A stretch of DNA of 64,000 nucleotides from Micromonospora inositola (GTDB lineage: Bacteria > Actinomycetota > Actinomycetes > Mycobacteriales > Micromonosporaceae). Each line of letters begins with the position of its first letter. Position 1 is the stretch's first letter. Positions 63,521 to 64,000 of the stretch are shown piece after piece. The notes under the pieces are model-generated. The model saw nothing but the letters and a program-made list of their open reading frames with translations. It was not told the origin of the DNA and ran no database searches. Both the position numbers and the translations under genes were made by a program. The stretch is taken from positions 3,181,001 to 3,245,000 of the forward strand of contig NZ_LT607754.1 in NCBI RefSeq assembly GCF_900090285.1, in the 5' to 3' direction.

Positions 63521-63535
63521 TGGTACGACATTCGG

Positions 63536-64000
63536 ATGTTCCCCATTGTGCTCGCGGCGGTGTCCGCAGTCGCGTTCGGCACGGCCGACTTCTCCGGCGG
63601 AAAGGCGTCCCGCCGCGCCGACCCGGTCTCCGTCACGGTGGTCTCACAGCTGCTGAGCGTCCCGCTGCTGCTCGCGCTCGTGCTGGTGGTGCCCGGCACG
63701 CCCCACACCGTCGACCTGGTCTGGGGCCTGTTCGCCGGGGTGGCCGGCGCCGCCGGCGTGGTGCTGCTCTACCGGGCCCTCGCCGGCGGGATGATGGCGG
63801 TCGTCGCGCCGGTCACCGCGATCACCGCCGCCCTGGTGCCGATCGTCGCGGGCCTGTTCACCGCTCACTCGCCCGGCACCCTCCCGCTCTGCGGCGCCGG
63901 CCTCGCCGTGCTGGCCATCGCCCTGGTCAGCCTCGGGGAGGGCGGCATTTCCGGGGCGGTGTCACCGCGCGTGGTGGGCATGGCCCTCTGCGCGGGCGCC
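63536..64000 (+). CDS. EamA/DMT superfamily transporter (N-terminal part, cut by window end)
   Basis: The frame from ATG 63536 stays open to the last base (155 residues). It starts FPIVLAAVSAVAFGTADFSG and shows five hydrophobic segments, e.g. LLALVLVV, WGLFAGVAGAAGVVLLYRAL and MMAVVAPVTAITAALVPIVA, the pattern of the first EamA repeat. Proteins of this family move metabolites across the membrane. Regulated probably by the divergent cupin regulator. Confidence 0.85.
   Translation, partial: MFPIVLAAVSAVAFGTADFSGGKASRRADPVSVTVVSQLLSVPLLLALVLVVPGTPHTVDLVWGLFAGVAGAAGVVLLYRALAGGMMAVVAPVTAITAALVPIVAGLFTAHSPGTLPLCGAGLAVLAIALVSLGEGGISGAVSPRVVGMALCAGA

Overview
The window is chromosomal DNA from a high-GC actinomycete, most likely a Micromonospora-type member of the Micromonosporaceae (inference). 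Grounds: strongly G/C-biased third codon positions, many GTG starts, ATGA/GTGA coupling, and an actinobacterial gene set (group II truncated globin, a neighbourhood resembling Mtb Rv2465c-Rv2467, ClpP1/ClpP2/ClpX, class F sortase, EttA, OtsA). No rRNA, CRISPR array or intact insertion sequence was seen.

Layout. 1-8.9 kb: the end of an ATP-dependent DNA ligase, a SURF1 protein, and cobalamin genes (cobB, cobC, cobT and a precorrin-2 dehydrogenase/SUMT fusion) around a class A penicillin-binding protein. 8.9-13 kb: trehalose genes otsA and an OtsB-GH15 fusion. 13-22.3 kb: ettA, a thioesterase, conserved unknowns, truncated haemoglobin, an MFS exporter, MscS, HNH, sortase and a possible surface protein. 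22.4-35.2 kb: an Lrp/AsnC regulator divergent from a tightly coupled run of eleven enzymes (kynA, kynU, kmo, then nbaE-H-J-I-G-F-C-D order) that should take tryptophan through 3-hydroxyanthranilate and 2-aminomuconate to pyruvate and acetyl-CoA, followed by an amidase. Only a recognisable kynurenine formamidase is missing. 35.3-49.2 kb: housekeeping and conserved unknowns (pepN, Rv2466c-like thioredoxin-fold protein, rpiB, Eis-like acetyltransferase, prpE) and an unusual membrane-anchored Hsp70-like ATPase carrying a beta-propeller.

49.4-58.1 kb is a decayed mobile region. Three copies of the 3' half of tRNA-Gly(TCC) lie at 49449, 55501 and 58060; only the last belongs to a complete tRNA gene. 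They divide the region into two tandem remnants. Each has an LtrA-family membrane protein, a broken tyrosine-integrase fragment and a copy of the same GC-rich hairpin repeat. The larger remnant also carries a small redox module (LLM flavoprotein, FMN reductase, TetR regulator, dead MFS gene). Beyond the tRNA the core genome resumes with tRNA-Pro, tig, clpP1, clpP2 and clpX (a ClgR-like box precedes clpP1), then a cupin-type regulator divergent from an EamA transporter cut by the window end.

A recurrent small-scale feature is a GC-rich intergenic repeat that begins inside the stop codon of one gene and separates it from the next (about 7480, 28017, 28847 and 30899), three of the four inside the tryptophan operon.
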